Shown one piece after another: positions 35,302-44,729 of a stretch of DNA of 64,000 nucleotides. The notes beneath the pieces are model-generated. The model ran no database searches and was not told where the DNA came from. It saw only the letters and a list, made by a program, of their open reading frames with translations. The stretch's first letter is position 1, and each line of letters opens with the position of its first letter. Both the position numbers and the translations under genes were made by a program. This stretch comes from Streptomyces angustmyceticus (GTDB taxonomy: Bacteria; Actinomycetota; Actinomycetes; Streptomycetales; Streptomycetaceae). The stretch spans positions 7,167,501 to 7,231,500 of the forward strand of contig NZ_CP082945.1 in the NCBI RefSeq assembly GCF_019933235.1, read 5' to 3'.

Positions 35302-36108
35302 GTGCAGTTCCGCCAACAGGCCCTTTCCAAGCTGCAGTCGCCCGAGGAGATCGACCTGCCGGTGCGCTTCGCCCGCCCCCAGGGCTGGCTGGTGCTGACC
35401 GTCACGGTCCTCTTCGTGATCGCCGCATGCGTGTGGGCGGTGACCGGCACCGTGTCGTCCACGCTCGGCGCGCCCGGAATCCTCACCCACGGCCAGGGCA
35501 GTTACATCCTCCAGAGCCCCGTCTCCGGCCAGGTCACCGCCGTGCTCGCCCAGGAGGGCAAGCGGGTGGCCGCCAACACCCCGGTGCTGAAGGTCCGCAC
35601 CGCCCGGGGCACCGCCGTCGTCCGCACGCTCGCCGCGGGACGGCTGACCACGATGGTCGCCACGATCGGCTCCGTCGTCACCACCGGGGCGGACGTCGCC
35701 TCCGTGGAGCGCGTCGCCCACACCGGCGACCCCCTGACGGCCACGCTGTACGTCCCCGCCCAGAGCGGCGCCACCGTCCCCGTCGGCGCCGCCGTCGACC
35801 TCACCGTCCAGTCCGTGCCGAGCCAGAAGTACGGCGTGCTGCGCGGCCGGGTCAAGGCCGTCGGCAGGACCGCGCAGACCCGCCAGCGGATCGGCGCCTA
35901 CCTGGGCAACAGCCAGCTCGGCGAACAGTTCTCCCAGCACGGCCAGCCCATCGCGGTCCTGGTGACGCTCGACGCCGACCCGCACAACGCCTCCGGCTAC
36001 GCCTGGTCGGCCGCCGGCGGCCCGCCCTACGCCGTCGACTCCATGACGCCGGCCACCGGCGCCGTGCACCTGGCCGCGCAGCACCCGATCGATTGGCTGC
36101 TGCCATGA
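35302..36108 (+). CDS. NHLM-system HlyD-like secretion adaptor
   Basis: 268 aa from a GTG at 35302. A short cytoplasmic N terminus leads to one membrane helix (GWLVLTVTVLFVIAACVWAV). The extracellular lipoyl/beta-barrel parts are LQSPVSGQVTAVLAQEGKRV and GDPLTATLYVPAQSGATVPV. It lacks the long coiled coil of classic HlyD, as in the NHLM-type secretion proteins. It likely bridges the ABC exporter and the outside of the cell. Its stop overlaps the start of the C39 exporter by 4 bases. Confidence 0.85.
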   Translation: MQFRQQALSKLQSPEEIDLPVRFARPQGWLVLTVTVLFVIAACVWAVTGTVSSTLGAPGILTHGQGSYILQSPVSGQVTAVLAQEGKRVAANTPVLKVRTARGTAVVRTLAAGRLTTMVATIGSVVTTGADVASVERVAHTGDPLTATLYVPAQSGATVPVGAAVDLTVQSVPSQKYGVLRGRVKAVGRTAQTRQRIGAYLGNSQLGEQFSQHGQPIAVLVTLDADPHNASGYAWSAAGGPPYAVDSMTPATGAVHLAAQHPIDWLLP

Positions 36109-38393
36109 CCGCCTCCCCCGACTCCGCGGCCCCGCAGGCCCAGCTGCCGCCCCCGGGCCGCGGCCGGCACCGCCCCGAGCCCGCGCCCGGCGCCCGCCGC
36201 ACCCGCCGGGCCGCGCCGCCCGCCCCGAAGCCCAAGAAGACGAAGACCGTACGCACCCCCACCGTCCTCCAGATGGAGGCCGTGGAGTGCGGCGCCGCCT
36301 CGCTGGCCATGGTGCTCGCCCACTACGGGCGGCACGTACCGCTGGAGGAGCTGCGGATCGCCTGCGGCGTCTCCCGCGACGGCTCGCGCGCCAGCAACCT
36401 GCTCAAGGCCGCCCGCAGCTACGGCCTGCAGGCCAAGGGCATGCAGATGGAACCGTCCGCGCTCGCGGAGGTGCAGGCGCCGGCCATCCTCTTCTGGGAG
36501 TTCAACCACTACGTCGTCTACGACGGCACCAGCCGCCGCTTCGGCCGCCGCGGCGTCCGCATCAACGACCCCGACAAGGGCCGCCGCTTCGTGCCCATCG
36601 AGGACTTCGACACCAGCTTCACCGGTGTCGCCCTGGTCTTCGAGCCCGGCGAGGACTTCCGCAAGGGCGGCCGCAAGCCCGGCGTGCTCGGCGCCGTGCC
36701 CGCCCGGATGCGCGGCACCACCGGCACCCTGCTGGCCGCGCTGCTCGCCAGCCTGCTGCTGGTCGCGGTCGGCGCCGCGGTGCCCGCGCTGAGCCGTACC
36801 TACATCGACATGTTCCTGATCGGCAACCAGACCTCGCTGCTGGGGCCGCTCTTCGCGTCGATGGCCGCGATGGTCGCGCTGACCGCCGTCCTGACCGGCC
36901 TGCAACAGGCGAACCTGCTGCGCGGCCGCATCATCTCCTCCACCCTGACCAGCGCCCGGTTCCTGCGGCACCTGCTCAGACTCCCGGTCACCTTCTTCGC
37001 CCAGCGCAGTCCGGCCGACCTCGTCCAGCGGCTGCAGTCCAACGACGCGGTCGCCGAGACCCTGGCACGCGACCTCGCCGCCGCGGGCGTGGACGGGATC
37101 GTGGTGATCCTCTACGCCGTCCTGCTGTGGACCTACGACCCCCAGCTGACGGTCATCGGCGTGGGCATCGCGCTGCTCAACGTCGTCGCCATGCGGATCG
37201 TGATCCGGCTGCGGGCCACCCACACCCAGAAGCTGCGCGCCGACACCGCCCGGCTGACCAACACCTCCTACACCGGTCTGCAGCTCATCGAGACGATGAA
37301 GGCCACCGGCGGGGAGAACGGCTACTTCCGCCGCTGGGCCGGCCAGCACGCCACCACGCTGGAGGTGCAGCAGCGCCTCGGGGTGCCGAGCGCCTGGCTG
37401 GCCGTCGTCGCCCCCACCCTGGCCACGCTCAACAGCGCGCTGATCCTGTGGATCGGCGGTCTGCGGGCGGTCGAGGGCCATATCTCCATCGGTCTGCTGG
37501 TCGCCTTCCAGGCGCTGGTGACCCGCTTCACGGCGCCCATCACCCGGCTCAACGGAGTGGCGGGCCGCATCCAGGACTTCGCCGCCGACGTGGCCCGCCT
37601 CAAGGACGTCGAGAGCTTCCCCGTCGACAGCCTCTACTCGCGCCCCGAGCCGGACGCCGACACCCGCAGGCTGAAGGGCCATGTGACGCTGGAGGACATC
37701 ACCTTCGGCTACAGCCCGCTGGACAAACCGCTGCTCACCGGCTTCTCGCTGGCCGTCGGCCCCGGGCGGCAGGTCGCCCTCGTCGGCGGCTCCGGCAGCG
37801 GCAAGTCCACCGTCTCCCGGCTGATCTCCGGCCTCTACAGCCCCTGGGAAGGCACCATCCGCATCGACGGACAGCGGCTGGAGGACCTCTCCCGCAGCGC
37901 GCTGGCCGCCTCCGTGTCCTTCGTCGACCAGGACATCTTCCTCTTCGAGGGCACGGTCAGGGACAACGTGGCGCTGTGGGACCCCTCCATCCCGGACGAC
38001 GCGGTCATCACCGCGCTCCAGGACGCCGCGCTCTACGACGATGTGATCGCCCGTCGCCCCGACGGCATCCACAGCCGCGTCGAACAGGACGGCCGCAACT
38101 TCTCCGGCGGCCAGCGCCAGCGGCTGGAGATCGCCCGCGCGCTGGTCCGGCGCCCGAGCATCCTGGTCCTCGACGAGGTCACCAGCGCCCTGGACGCGCA
38201 GACCGAGCAGACCATCATGGACAACCTGCGGCGGCGCGGCTGTGCCTGCGTCGTCATCGCCCACCGGCTGAGCACGGTCCGCGACAGCGACGAGATCGTG
38301 GTCCTCGACCACGGCGTGGTCGTCGAACGCGGCCGGCACGAGGACCTGGTCGCCGCCGGGGGCCCGTACGCCGAGCTGGTCAAGGAGCACTGA
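36105..38393 (+). CDS. NHLM-type ABC exporter with C39 peptidase domain
   Basis: 762 aa. A disordered Pro/Arg N terminus is followed by a C39 domain (about 50-185) with catalytic Cys62 in MEAVECGAASLAMVLAHYG, His135 in FNHYVV and Asp155 in INDPDKG. The membrane domain is about 200-480 and the ATPase about 510-762: GGSGSGKSTVS Walker A, NFSGGQRQRLEIARAL signature, ILVLDEVTSALD. It cleaves the leader after the Gly-Gly of the peptide and exports the core. It overlaps the adaptor gene by 4 bases and is followed 1 bp later by the second ABC gene. Confidence 0.95.
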   Translation: MTASPDSAAPQAQLPPPGRGRHRPEPAPGARRTRRAAPPAPKPKKTKTVRTPTVLQMEAVECGAASLAMVLAHYGRHVPLEELRIACGVSRDGSRASNLLKAARSYGLQAKGMQMEPSALAEVQAPAILFWEFNHYVVYDGTSRRFGRRGVRINDPDKGRRFVPIEDFDTSFTGVALVFEPGEDFRKGGRKPGVLGAVPARMRGTTGTLLAALLASLLLVAVGAAVPALSRTYIDMFLIGNQTSLLGPLFASMAAMVALTAVLTGLQQANLLRGRIISSTLTSARFLRHLLRLPVTFFAQRSPADLVQRLQSNDAVAETLARDLAAAGVDGIVVILYAVLLWTYDPQLTVIGVGIALLNVVAMRIVIRLRATHTQKLRADTARLTNTSYTGLQLIETMKATGGENGYFRRWAGQHATTLEVQQRLGVPSAWLAVVAPTLATLNSALILWIGGLRAVEGHISIGLLVAFQALVTRFTAPITRLNGVAGRIQDFAADVARLKDVESFPVDSLYSRPEPDADTRRLKGHVTLEDITFGYSPLDKPLLTGFSLAVGPGRQVALVGGSGSGKSTVSRLISGLYSPWEGTIRIDGQRLEDLSRSALAASVSFVDQDIFLFEGTVRDNVALWDPSIPDDAVITALQDAALYDDVIARRPDGIHSRVEQDGRNFSGGQRQRLEIARALVRRPSILVLDEVTSALDAQTEQTIMDNLRRRGCACVVIAHRLSTVRDSDEIVVLDHGVVVERGRHEDLVAAGGPYAELVKEH

Positions 38394-38394
38394 C

Positions 38395-41286
38395 GTGTCA
38401 TCCATGCCCCCGCCCGCGGTCGTGGGACCGGGCGACACCGACGCGGTGACGCACGCCCTGGGCGGCCTCGGCACGCCCGTCGACTGCACCGGGCTGCGCC
38501 ATGTCCCGCTGGAGGGCCCGCATGTGCTGTGGCTCGTCACCGGCGGATCGCTGGACCTCTTCGCGGTCGACGCCGCCGAGGAGGGCCACTGGCACTTCCT
38601 CGGCCGCCTCGAAGCGGGCACCCTCCTGCTGGGGCCGGTCGCCGGCCCGCACCACACCCTGCTCGGCCGCCCCACCCAGGACTGCCGGCTGCGCCGGATA
38701 CCGCTGCGCGAACTGCCCCGCAACGACTACGGCGAGTACGGCGACACCGGCTCGTTCCCGCAGTACGGCACGCAGGACGGCTACGGCCACGACGCCGCGT
38801 ACGGCGGCCAGGGCGAGGCGCCCTCCGCGCTGGAGCACGCCTTCGCGCTGGGCACCGCCCGCAGCCTGGGCGTGCTGTTCGAGGCACCGCTCGACGGCCG
38901 GCCCGCCGACGAGGCGGTGGCCGACGACGACATCCTGTGGATGCCCGTCCCGCCCGGCAGCGTGCAGTACGGCGCCACCTACAGCGCGGAGGCGGCCGGC
39001 GACCTGCTGGTGGACCCCGAGCTGTGGCAGCAGATGGTCAACCAGCAATACCGGCTGCTGTCCGCCGTCGACCGCTGGATCGAGCACCTGGAGCGCGCCC
39101 ACGAGGACCGCACGGCGGCCGGCATCAAGGCCGGCGAGGCCGTCCGCGAGCGGGCCGACCAGGCGCTGATCGCGTCCATCGGCCGCCAGGACCGCGGCCG
39201 CGGCGGCACCGGGCCGGACCGGGCCGGCGACGACGCCACCTTCGCGGTCTGCCGCACGGTCGCCGAGGCGGCCCGGATCACCCTCACCGAACCCCCGAAG
39301 GGCGCCGCCGCCAACGACCGGATCACCCCGGTCGAACGGATCGCGGTCAGCTCCCGGATCCGCACCCGCGCCGTCCGGCTCCAGGGCAGCTGGTGGCGGA
39401 CCAACACCGGGCCCCTGGTCGGCCACCGCGCCAAGTCCGGCGCCCCGGTGGCGCTGCTGTGGCGCCGGGGCCGCTACGAGGCGGTCAACCCGGCCTCCGG
39501 GCTGCGGATGCGCATCGGCAAGGACAACGCCGACGCCTTCGAGCCGCGCGCCGTGATGTTCTACCGCCCGCTGCCCGAGCGGCCCATGAGCCTGTGGCGG
39601 CTGATGCTCTTCAGCCTGCGCGGCACCCGGATGGACCTGCGGAACCTGGCCCTGGCCGGACTGGTGACGGTGGGTCTCGGTGCCCTCGTCCCGATCGCGA
39701 CCGGCAAGGTGCTCGGCGAGTACGTGCCCAGCGCCGACAAGAGCCTGATCGTGCAGGTCTCCCTGGCCGTCGTCATCACCAGCGTCGTCTCCGCGGCCTT
39801 CATGCTGCTGCAGAACCTCACCGTGCTGCGGATGGAGGGCCGGATCGAGAGCGCGCTGCAGCCGGCGGTGTGGGACCGGCTGCTGCGGCTGCCGACGAAG
39901 TTCTTCACCGAACGCTCCACCGGCGAGCTGGCCAGTGCCGCGATGGGCATCAGCGGCATCCGGCGGGTGCTCTCCGGCCTCGGCCCGGTGGCCGTGCAGG
40001 CCACGACGGTCGGCGCGATGAACCTCGTGATGCTGCTGCTGTACAGCGTGCCGCTGGCGCTGGCGGCCCTGGCCATGCTGCTCGTCATCGGCGTGGTGTT
40101 CCTCGCCATGGGCCTGTGGGAGCTGCGCTGGCAGCGACGGCTGATCAAGCTCACCAACAAGCTCAACAACCAGGCGTTCCAGACCCTGCGCGGACTGCCC
40201 AAGCTGCGGGTCGCCGCGGCCGAGAGCTTCGCGTACGCGGCCTGGGCCCGCGAGTTCGCCCGCTCCCGTGAACTCCAGCAGAAGGCCGGCCGGATCAAGA
40301 ACCTGACCACCGTCCTCAACGCGGTCTACCTGCCGGTCTGTTCGCTCACCATGTTCATGCTGCTGGCCGGGCCGGCCCGCGGCAGCATGTCGGCCGCCTC
40401 GTTCCTCACCTTCAACACCTCGGTGACGATGCTGCTGACCTCGGTCACCCAGATCACCGGCGCCTTCATCTCGGCGGCCGCCGCGATGCCGATGTTCGAG
40501 CAGATCAAGCCGGTGCTGGACGAGAAGCCCGAGGTGCGCGGCGCCAGCGCCCAGCCCGGCGCCCTGACCGGCGGCATCGAGGCCAAGAAGCTGTCCTTCC
40601 GCTACACCGAGGACGGCCCGCTCGTCCTCGACGACGTGTCCTTCCAGGTCCGGCCCGGCGAGTTCGTCGCCGTCGTCGGCCCCAGCGGCTGCGGCAAGTC
40701 GACCCTGCTCCGGCTCCTCATCGGCTTCGACAGGCCGACCTCGGGCCATGTGCTCTACGACGGGCAGGACCTGACCGCCCTGGACCAGGCGGCGGTGCGC
40801 CGCCAGTGCGGGGTCGTGCTGCAGAACGCCCAGCCGCTCACCGGCTCGATCCTGGACTGCATCTGCGGTGCCGAGTCCTTCACCCAGGAGGAGGCCTGGG
40901 CGGCCGCCGAGATGGCGGGCCTGGCCGAGGACATCAAGCGGATGCCGATGGGGCTGCACACCATGATCGCCGGCGGTGGCGCCATCTCCGGCGGCCAGCG
41001 GCAGCGGCTGATGATCGCCCAGGCGCTGGTCCGCCGCCCGCGGATCCTCTTCTTCGACGAGGCCACCAGCGCCCTGGACAACGAGACCCAGCGCATCGTC
41101 ATCGACAGCACCCGCAAGCTCAGCGCCAGCCGCCTGGTGATCGCCCACCGGCTGTCCACGGTCATGGACGCGGACCGGGTCATCGTCATGGCGGACGGCC
41201 GGATCGTCGAGCAGGGCGCCCCCGCCGAGCTGCTCGCCGACACCGGCGGCCGGCTGCACGATCTGGTGCGGCGCCAGATGACCTGA
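38395..41286 (+). CDS. NHLM-type second ABC transporter, permease-ATPase
   Basis: 963 aa from a GTG at 38395. The N-terminal roughly 400 residues have no C39 peptidase and resemble the accessory N domain of the NHLM ATP-binding protein (one stretch YGEYGDTGSFPQYGTQDGYG is low complexity). The membrane domain at about 410-680 starts around RMDLRNLALAGLVTVGLGAL. The ATPase has Walker A GPSGCGKSTLL near residue 762, ISGGQRQRLMIAQAL, and ILFFDEATSALD. It is encoded beside the C39 ABC protein in NHLM loci and probably forms a heterodimeric exporter. Confidence 0.92.
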   Translation: MSSMPPPAVVGPGDTDAVTHALGGLGTPVDCTGLRHVPLEGPHVLWLVTGGSLDLFAVDAAEEGHWHFLGRLEAGTLLLGPVAGPHHTLLGRPTQDCRLRRIPLRELPRNDYGEYGDTGSFPQYGTQDGYGHDAAYGGQGEAPSALEHAFALGTARSLGVLFEAPLDGRPADEAVADDDILWMPVPPGSVQYGATYSAEAAGDLLVDPELWQQMVNQQYRLLSAVDRWIEHLERAHEDRTAAGIKAGEAVRERADQALIASIGRQDRGRGGTGPDRAGDDATFAVCRTVAEAARITLTEPPKGAAANDRITPVERIAVSSRIRTRAVRLQGSWWRTNTGPLVGHRAKSGAPVALLWRRGRYEAVNPASGLRMRIGKDNADAFEPRAVMFYRPLPERPMSLWRLMLFSLRGTRMDLRNLALAGLVTVGLGALVPIATGKVLGEYVPSADKSLIVQVSLAVVITSVVSAAFMLLQNLTVLRMEGRIESALQPAVWDRLLRLPTKFFTERSTGELASAAMGISGIRRVLSGLGPVAVQATTVGAMNLVMLLLYSVPLALAALAMLLVIGVVFLAMGLWELRWQRRLIKLTNKLNNQAFQTLRGLPKLRVAAAESFAYAAWAREFARSRELQQKAGRIKNLTTVLNAVYLPVCSLTMFMLLAGPARGSMSAASFLTFNTSVTMLLTSVTQITGAFISAAAAMPMFEQIKPVLDEKPEVRGASAQPGALTGGIEAKKLSFRYTEDGPLVLDDVSFQVRPGEFVAVVGPSGCGKSTLLRLLIGFDRPTSGHVLYDGQDLTALDQAAVRRQCGVVLQNAQPLTGSILDCICGAESFTQEEAWAAAEMAGLAEDIKRMPMGLHTMIAGGGAISGGQRQRLMIAQALVRRPRILFFDEATSALDNETQRIVIDSTRKLSASRLVIAHRLSTVMDADRVIVMADGRIVEQGAPAELLADTGGRLHDLVRRQMT

Positions 41287-41397
41287 CCCCACCGGGACTC
41301 CACCGGGGTCCGCCCCCGTCAGCCGCCCGCCCGGCCGAGCCTTCCCGCAATCCCCGCGGACCTCCGCATATCGTGCAGGGAGCGAGCGGAGGACGCG

Positions 41398-41856
41398 ATG
41401 GCCACCAGCAGACACCTGTTCCTTGCGATGCCGCCCGACCGGCGCCGGCGCCTGACCGACATCGCCGTCGAGGTGTCGCTGCCGCGCGCCACCCGCCTCT
41501 TCGAGGAAGGCCACCGGGCGGACCACTTCTGGATCATCCGCAGCGGACAGATCGTCCTCGACCAGCGGGTCCCCGGGCGCCGCGCCGCCGTCGTCGAGAC
41601 GCTCGGCCGCGACGAACTGCTCGGCTGGTCCTGGCTGTTCCCGCCCTACCTGTGGCACTTCGGCGCGGAGACCGTCGGCCCGGTCGAGGCCGTGGAGTTC
41701 GACGCCAAGGTGGTCCGCGCCCTGTGCGAGTCCGACCCCATCCTCGGCCGCGCGATGTACCGCTACGTGGCCGAAACCGTCGCCGACCGCCTGCACGGCA
41801 CCCGCGTCCGCCTGCTGGAGCTCTACGGGCCCCAGGGCAGCGGGCTGGACCCGTGA
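41398..41856 (+). CDS. Stand-alone cyclic-nucleotide-binding-fold protein
   Basis: 152 aa. It has the cNMP-binding beta-roll: ATRLFEEGHRADHFWIIRSG, VVETLGRDELLGWSWLFPPY and AVEFDAKVVRALCESDPILG. It ends soon after the roll, without the winged helix of Crp/Fnr proteins. The phosphate-binding RxA element is not obvious, so ligand binding is uncertain. It closes the NHLM locus, 111 bp after the second ABC gene, and may regulate the exporter by protein contact. Confidence 0.85.
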   Translation: MATSRHLFLAMPPDRRRRLTDIAVEVSLPRATRLFEEGHRADHFWIIRSGQIVLDQRVPGRRAAVVETLGRDELLGWSWLFPPYLWHFGAETVGPVEAVEFDAKVVRALCESDPILGRAMYRYVAETVADRLHGTRVRLLELYGPQGSGLDP

Positions 41857-41949
41857 CGGGCGCGCGGACGCGCCCTTGTGACGGATGACCGCCGACGCTG
41901 TGTCCGCTCACCATGAACAAGCGCCGCGGCCCGCACCACAATCGCCGCC

Positions 41950-42267
41950 ATGACCACTGCGGACACCAGCGGGCCGACCGGCCCCTTCGACCAGCCGTCC
42001 GGCCCGGACGGCTCGCGGCGCGCGGTGAGGCATCGGCCGCGCCTCCGCTCCCCCGGACATCAGGCGCGGGCGGAGACTTCCGGGCGCAGCTCGCCACCGG
42101 CCGGCCTGCTCGCCGCGGGGCTCGGTGTCGCCGTGGTGGTGGCGCCGCCCGCCGCGGCCGCGCTCCGGGCGGGGCGGCCCGCGGCTCCCGCCGGCGACGG
42201 GAGCCCGGCACCGCCCCGCCCCGGCCGGGGAGCTTCGCGCAGCCGCTACCCCGCCTTCACCCGGTGA
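41950..42267 (+). CDS. Doubtful small protein
   Basis: 105 aa reading with one hydrophobic stretch (GLLAAGLGVAVVVAPPAAAA) in an otherwise Arg/Pro-rich sequence. It overlaps the 3' end of the convergent isocyanide synthase gene by 11 bases. No similarity was recognised. The 400-bp gap between the cNMP protein and the isocyanide synthase gene holds nothing else that I can see. Confidence 0.3.
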   Translation: MTTADTSGPTGPFDQPSGPDGSRRAVRHRPRLRSPGHQARAETSGRSSPPAGLLAAGLGVAVVVAPPAAAALRAGRPAAPAGDGSPAPPRPGRGASRSRYPAFTR

Positions 42268-43210
42268 CGAAGTGGCTCGGCCGCCCCCGGCGGTACACCA
42301 GCCGGCCGAGCCGTTCGGCCTCCGACCGGTGCAGCAACTCCCTTCGGCCGTCGGGGTGTTCGAGTACGCAGGAGTGCCACGGCGTCGTCCACACGTCGGG
42401 CGCGTCGAGCAGCCGGATGCCGAACTTGGCCGAGTCCCTGGGCTGCGGATGGATGGAGAGCCGGAAGGCGCCCGGGTGGTGTGCGCCGACCAGGTCGCCC
42501 CAGGCGCGGCTGCGCTGCATCACCGCGTAGGCGCGGCGGCGGCAGTCGCGCTGCAGCGCCGAGCGGGTGCCAGGGAACGCGACGGAGTCCTCGAAGAGGA
42601 AGCGGGTGAGGCCCTGGTAGAGGCGGCGCGTCGGCTCGTCGCTGCGGGTCAGGGACCGCAGGGTCTCCAGATCCGGGGCGTACTGCTCGAGGACCAGGGC
42701 CCGTCGGGCTTCGTGCGACAGCCGTCGCCCGTAGACGTCGCGCAGGTCGAAGACGTCCAGCCGGGTCAGGCCCTCGTCGTGGACCATGGCGCGCAGGGCG
42801 TCCGCGTAGGCGTCGATGTCGCGGTCGGGCACCCGGATGAGATCGCTGAAGACATGTCCGTCCGAGCAGATGACCACCCGTGCCCCGGGCGGGTGGACGG
42901 CCTCGATCCGGGCGCACAGGGCGTCCAGGAAGCGCAGCGCCAGCCGCTCGCCCTCGTCCGGCAGGCGACCGAGCACCTTGGCCGGGTTCGGCGACTTGCA
43001 GGGGAAGCCCGGGAGGGTGAGGACGACCGGCTCGCCCGCGGCCACCGGCGCGGCGAGCTGCCGCAGTTGGGCGGGGAAGGCGTCGGGGGTGTCGGCGTGG
43101 CCGGTGTCCAGGGTGCGGCGGTGGGGCAGCAGCTCGGCGAGTACCGCCTCGCCACCGTCCCGGTGGCCGGCGGGCGGTGCGGGACGCGGCCGGGGCGGGC
43201 TGGTCAGCAC
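42257..43210 (-). CDS. Isocyanide (isonitrile) synthase, PvcA/IsnA/DIT1 family
   Basis: 317 aa from a GTG at 43210 that overlaps the P450 stop codon. Family blocks: VLTLPGFPCKSPNPAKVLGR then LPDEGE (about 64-86), VVICSDGHVFSDLIRVPDRD, VFDLRDVYGRRLSHEARR, and the C-terminal SIHPQPRDSAKFGIRLLDAP with WTTPWHSC. Members convert the amino group of tyrosine or tryptophan to an isocyanide using ribulose-5-phosphate. In yeast the DIT1 homologue works with a P450, DIT2. Here the only partner is the upstream P450. No 2-oxoglutarate oxygenase (PvcB) is nearby. The amino-acid substrate cannot be fixed. Confidence 0.88.
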   Translation of the reverse strand: MLTSPPRPRPAPPAGHRDGGEAVLAELLPHRRTLDTGHADTPDAFPAQLRQLAAPVAAGEPVVLTLPGFPCKSPNPAKVLGRLPDEGERLALRFLDALCARIEAVHPPGARVVICSDGHVFSDLIRVPDRDIDAYADALRAMVHDEGLTRLDVFDLRDVYGRRLSHEARRALVLEQYAPDLETLRSLTRSDEPTRRLYQGLTRFLFEDSVAFPGTRSALQRDCRRRAYAVMQRSRAWGDLVGAHHPGAFRLSIHPQPRDSAKFGIRLLDAPDVWTTPWHSCVLEHPDGRRELLHRSEAERLGRLVYRRGRPSHFVTG

Positions 43211-44469
43211 GCGGCATCCGGCCCGTCCGCGACCGGACACGTGGCCGGCGCGCCGTACGTCACCGGCAGCCGGTCCACCCCGCGCGCCAGGACCGCCGGG
43301 ATCCAGCGCAGCTCGTCGTCCGGGACGGCCGGCCGCAGTCCCGGCAGCCGTCTGAGCAGGGTCCCCAGGGCGATCTGGAGCTCGATGCGGGCGAGGGCGG
43401 CGCCGGGGCAGAAGTGGGTGCCGTGCCCGAACGCGAGATGCGGGTTGGGGGTGCGGTCGAAGTGCAGGGTGTCGGCGTCGGGGAACTGCCGGGCATCGCG
43501 GTTGGCCGCGCACAGCGACACGATGACGGAGTCGCCCGCCGGGATGCGCGTCCCGTGCAGATCGGCGTCCTCGGCGAAGAACCGCCAGGTCGTCAGCTCG
43601 AACGCGCTGTCATATCGCAGGAGTTCCTCGACGGCACGGGGCAGCAGCTCCGGACGGCCGGCCAGCGCGGCCAGGTGGTCCGGGTGGCGCAGCAGGGTGA
43701 CCAGGGCGGTGCTGATCTGGTTCGTCACGGGCTCCTGCCCGGCGACCAGCAGCTGGAAGATCATCGAATCCAGCTCCTCCTGCCCGATCCGGCCGTCGTC
43801 GCGGGCGGCCACCAGCCGGGAGAGCAGATCCTCGCCCCGCTCACCGCGCTTGTGGACGACGAGATCGGCGATGTACCGCTGCAGTCCGCGCAGCCGCGCC
43901 TCGTACGCCGGGCGGCCCGGGTCCGACGGGCCCACGGGCTGGACGACCTTGCCCCAGTCCCGGTCGAAGCGCTCCTCGAACTCCCCGGGCAGCCCGATGA
44001 CATGGGCCAGCACCCGAAACGGGAAGCGCCCGGCGAAGACCTCGACCAGATCGGCCTCGCCGGCGTCCGGGAGCCCGTCGAGCAGAGCGTCGGCCATGGC
44101 CTGGAACCGGGGGCGGAGCCCCTCGACGCGCTGCGGCGCGAAGGCGTCGGTGATCAGCCGGCGCAGCGCGGTGTGCCGCGGCGGGTCCTGGTGGAGCAGA
44201 TGCACCTGGAGCTGGGAGTGCTGGGGCTCGGGCATGATCGAGGCGCGGGCCCGCCAGGCCGCGTTGCCCCGTGCGTGGTCCTTGCCCAGCCGGGTGTCGG
44301 TCAGCGCCTGGTGCGCGGCCTCGTAGCCGGTCACCAGCCAGGCGCGGACCCCGCTGGGGAATCGCACGCGGTGGACCGGGCCGCGCTCGCGCAGCTCGGC
44401 GTACAGGGGATAGGGATCGCGGGTGTACTCCGTCCCGAACAGGTCGATGGGATCGGGGGGTGTGGACAC
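43204..44469 (-). CDS. Cytochrome P450 coupled to isocyanide synthase
   Basis: 421 aa. Heme loop FGHGTHFCPGAAL with Cys354 as thiolate ligand, ExxR helix near ELLRYDS, and a bacterial class I P450 length. The I-helix motif reads LLVAGQEPVTNQIS, so the usual Thr after the acidic residue is Pro; the Glu is kept. That suggests altered oxygen activation or a radical coupling chemistry. The gene is first in the two-gene operon and overlaps the isocyanide synthase start. It likely modifies the isocyanide product or couples aromatic rings. Redox partner not adjacent. Confidence 0.92.
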   Translation of the reverse strand: MSTPPDPIDLFGTEYTRDPYPLYAELRERGPVHRVRFPSGVRAWLVTGYEAAHQALTDTRLGKDHARGNAAWRARASIMPEPQHSQLQVHLLHQDPPRHTALRRLITDAFAPQRVEGLRPRFQAMADALLDGLPDAGEADLVEVFAGRFPFRVLAHVIGLPGEFEERFDRDWGKVVQPVGPSDPGRPAYEARLRGLQRYIADLVVHKRGERGEDLLSRLVAARDDGRIGQEELDSMIFQLLVAGQEPVTNQISTALVTLLRHPDHLAALAGRPELLPRAVEELLRYDSAFELTTWRFFAEDADLHGTRIPAGDSVIVSLCAANRDARQFPDADTLHFDRTPNPHLAFGHGTHFCPGAALARIELQIALGTLLRRLPGLRPAVPDDELRWIPAVLARGVDRLPVTYGAPATCPVADGPDAAC

Positions 44470-44729
44470 GGTGTCCTCCTCAACGGGCGCCGGTGGACGG
44501 CGAACCGCGCCCGGGCGGCGCGGCGTTGAAGAGGTCGTGCGCGGGCCCCGTCGAGTTCCCGCCGGAATCGGGAAATCGGGCCCGGATTCCCGCGGACGCG
44601 CCGGTGTCCAAACCCAGTTAGTCGGTCCCGCGGGCCGGCGGGTTCCGGCGCGCGAACGGGATGAACCTCACCCTCCGCCGGGCCCCGGATCGCCCGCCCG
44701 GCGCCGCCTCCGCCTGCCACGATGACGCG

